Below are positions 63,690 through 64,000 of a DNA stretch of 64,000 bases, piece by piece. This DNA is from Palsa-1033 sp963735455 (GTDB lineage Bacteria; Chloroflexota; Limnocylindria; Limnocylindrales; CSP1-4). A program made the translations under genes and the position numbers. How positions within the stretch are numbered: the first letter of the stretch is position 1; every line of letters starts with the position of its first letter. The DNA is taken from positions 1,492,053 through 1,556,052 of the forward strand of contig CAVTKZ010000002.1 of the NCBI GenBank assembly GCA_963735455.1, written 5' to 3'. The notes beneath the pieces were generated by a model. The model saw nothing but the letters and a program-made list of their open reading frames with translations. It ran no database searches and was not told the origin of the DNA.

Positions 63690-64000
63690 AGGGGCTGGGC
63701 GAAGATCATCCGCCCGGCCACGGTCTGCAGGACCCGGTAGCCGGAACCTCGAGCTCGCGATCGATGAACCGCGAGCCACCCTCGACGACGATCATCGTGC
63801 CGTCATCCAGGAAGCCGACGCCCTGGCCGGCCTCCTTGCCGTCCTGGATCACCTTGACCCGGAGCTCCTCGCCGGGCAGCACGGCCGGCTTGACCGCGTT
63901 GGCCAGCGAGTTGATGTTGGACCCGCAGGCCCTGCAGCTCGGCAACCCGGTTCAGGTTGAAGTCGTTGGTCAGGATCGCCCCGCTGTAGCGCTTGGCCAG
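63690..64000 (-). CDS. PIN/TRAM-domain protein, C-terminal part (cut by window edge)
   Basis: It resembles the YacL-type PIN-TRAM proteins found beside ispD in Gram-positive bacteria, membrane-linked putative RNases. Visible are the end of the PIN domain (LAKRYSGAILTNDFNLNRVA, with the late acidic residue in TND) and a TRAM domain (VLPGEELRVKVIQDGKEAGQ then GVGFLDDGTMIVVEGG). It ends with YRVLQTVAGRMIFAQPLE. Frame changes near 63930 and 63745 must be bridged. The N-terminal membrane segments lie outside the window. The 3' boundary is uncertain. Confidence 0.78.

Overview
The window is about 64 kb of GC-rich bacterial chromosome. Almost every gene lies on the minus strand; the only clear plus-strand gene is a polyprenyl synthetase near the left edge. 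The content is nearly all housekeeping. The mix is c-di-AMP synthase CdaA/CdaR with GlmM/GlmS, an actinobacterial-like polyprenyl synthetase, a MutL-like ASKHA protein with no glutamate mutase nearby, and a coiled-coil insertion in RpoC. This suggests a high-GC monoderm, most likely Chloroflexota (Limnocylindria/Ellin6529-like). That placement is inferred from recalled family resemblance and was not tested by a search.

Read in the direction of transcription (high to low coordinates): (1) 64.0-59.0 kb holds PIN/TRAM protein, a probable IspD-IspF fusion, CysS and RlmB, an order like the Bacillus yacL-ispDF-cysS-rlmB region. (2) 58.6-49.6 kb holds tRNA-Thr, tRNA-Tyr, tRNA-Thr, tuf, rpmG, tRNA-Trp, secE, nusG, rplK, rplA, rplJ, rplL, rpoB, continuing into rpoC (to 44.9 kb). 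(3) 44.7-23.2 kb holds a fused str-S10-spc-alpha array from rpsL to rpsI, with secY, adk, map, infA, rpoA and truA in their classical places. (4) 23.1-12.1 kb holds argF, a TPR protein, cdaA-cdaR-glmM-glmS, acpS, nnrD, alr, a macro-domain protein, a small unknown protein and a MutL-like protein: cell-wall precursor supply, c-di-AMP and metabolite repair. (5) 10.5-1.5 kb holds an unknown protein, tsaE-tsaB-rimI-tsaD (t6A tRNA modification and S18 acetylation), rsmA, ispE, ridA, glmU and a CNNM/CorC transporter. (6) 1.5-0 kb holds the divergent polyprenyl synthetase and a recO cut by the window edge. Many neighbouring genes overlap by 4 nt (ATGA/GTGA), which suggests long translationally coupled operons.

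At least 30 reading-frame breaks occur, in essential single-copy genes such as rpoB, rpoC, fusA, rpsL and rplB. Nearly all are repaired by removing one G or C from a short run. They are most simply insertion errors in the sequence, so I annotate these genes as intact but frameshifted. The regions 1-9 kb and about 13-31.8 kb are free of them.

Regulatory elements visible: four sigma70-type promoters (before infA, rpsL, rpoB and the tRNA-Thr/tuf unit), three of them with the -10 hexamer TATCCT. There are also strong hairpins after rpoC and rplL, in the infA and rplJ leaders, and between rplK and rplA. I found no mobile element, CRISPR array, prophage or defence locus. The items most worth a second look are the MutL-like/unknown protein pair, the Ser at the His526 position of RpoB, an apparent CTG start in alr, the promoter embedded in the rpoC hairpin, and the long tails on L15, RlmB and RpoC.
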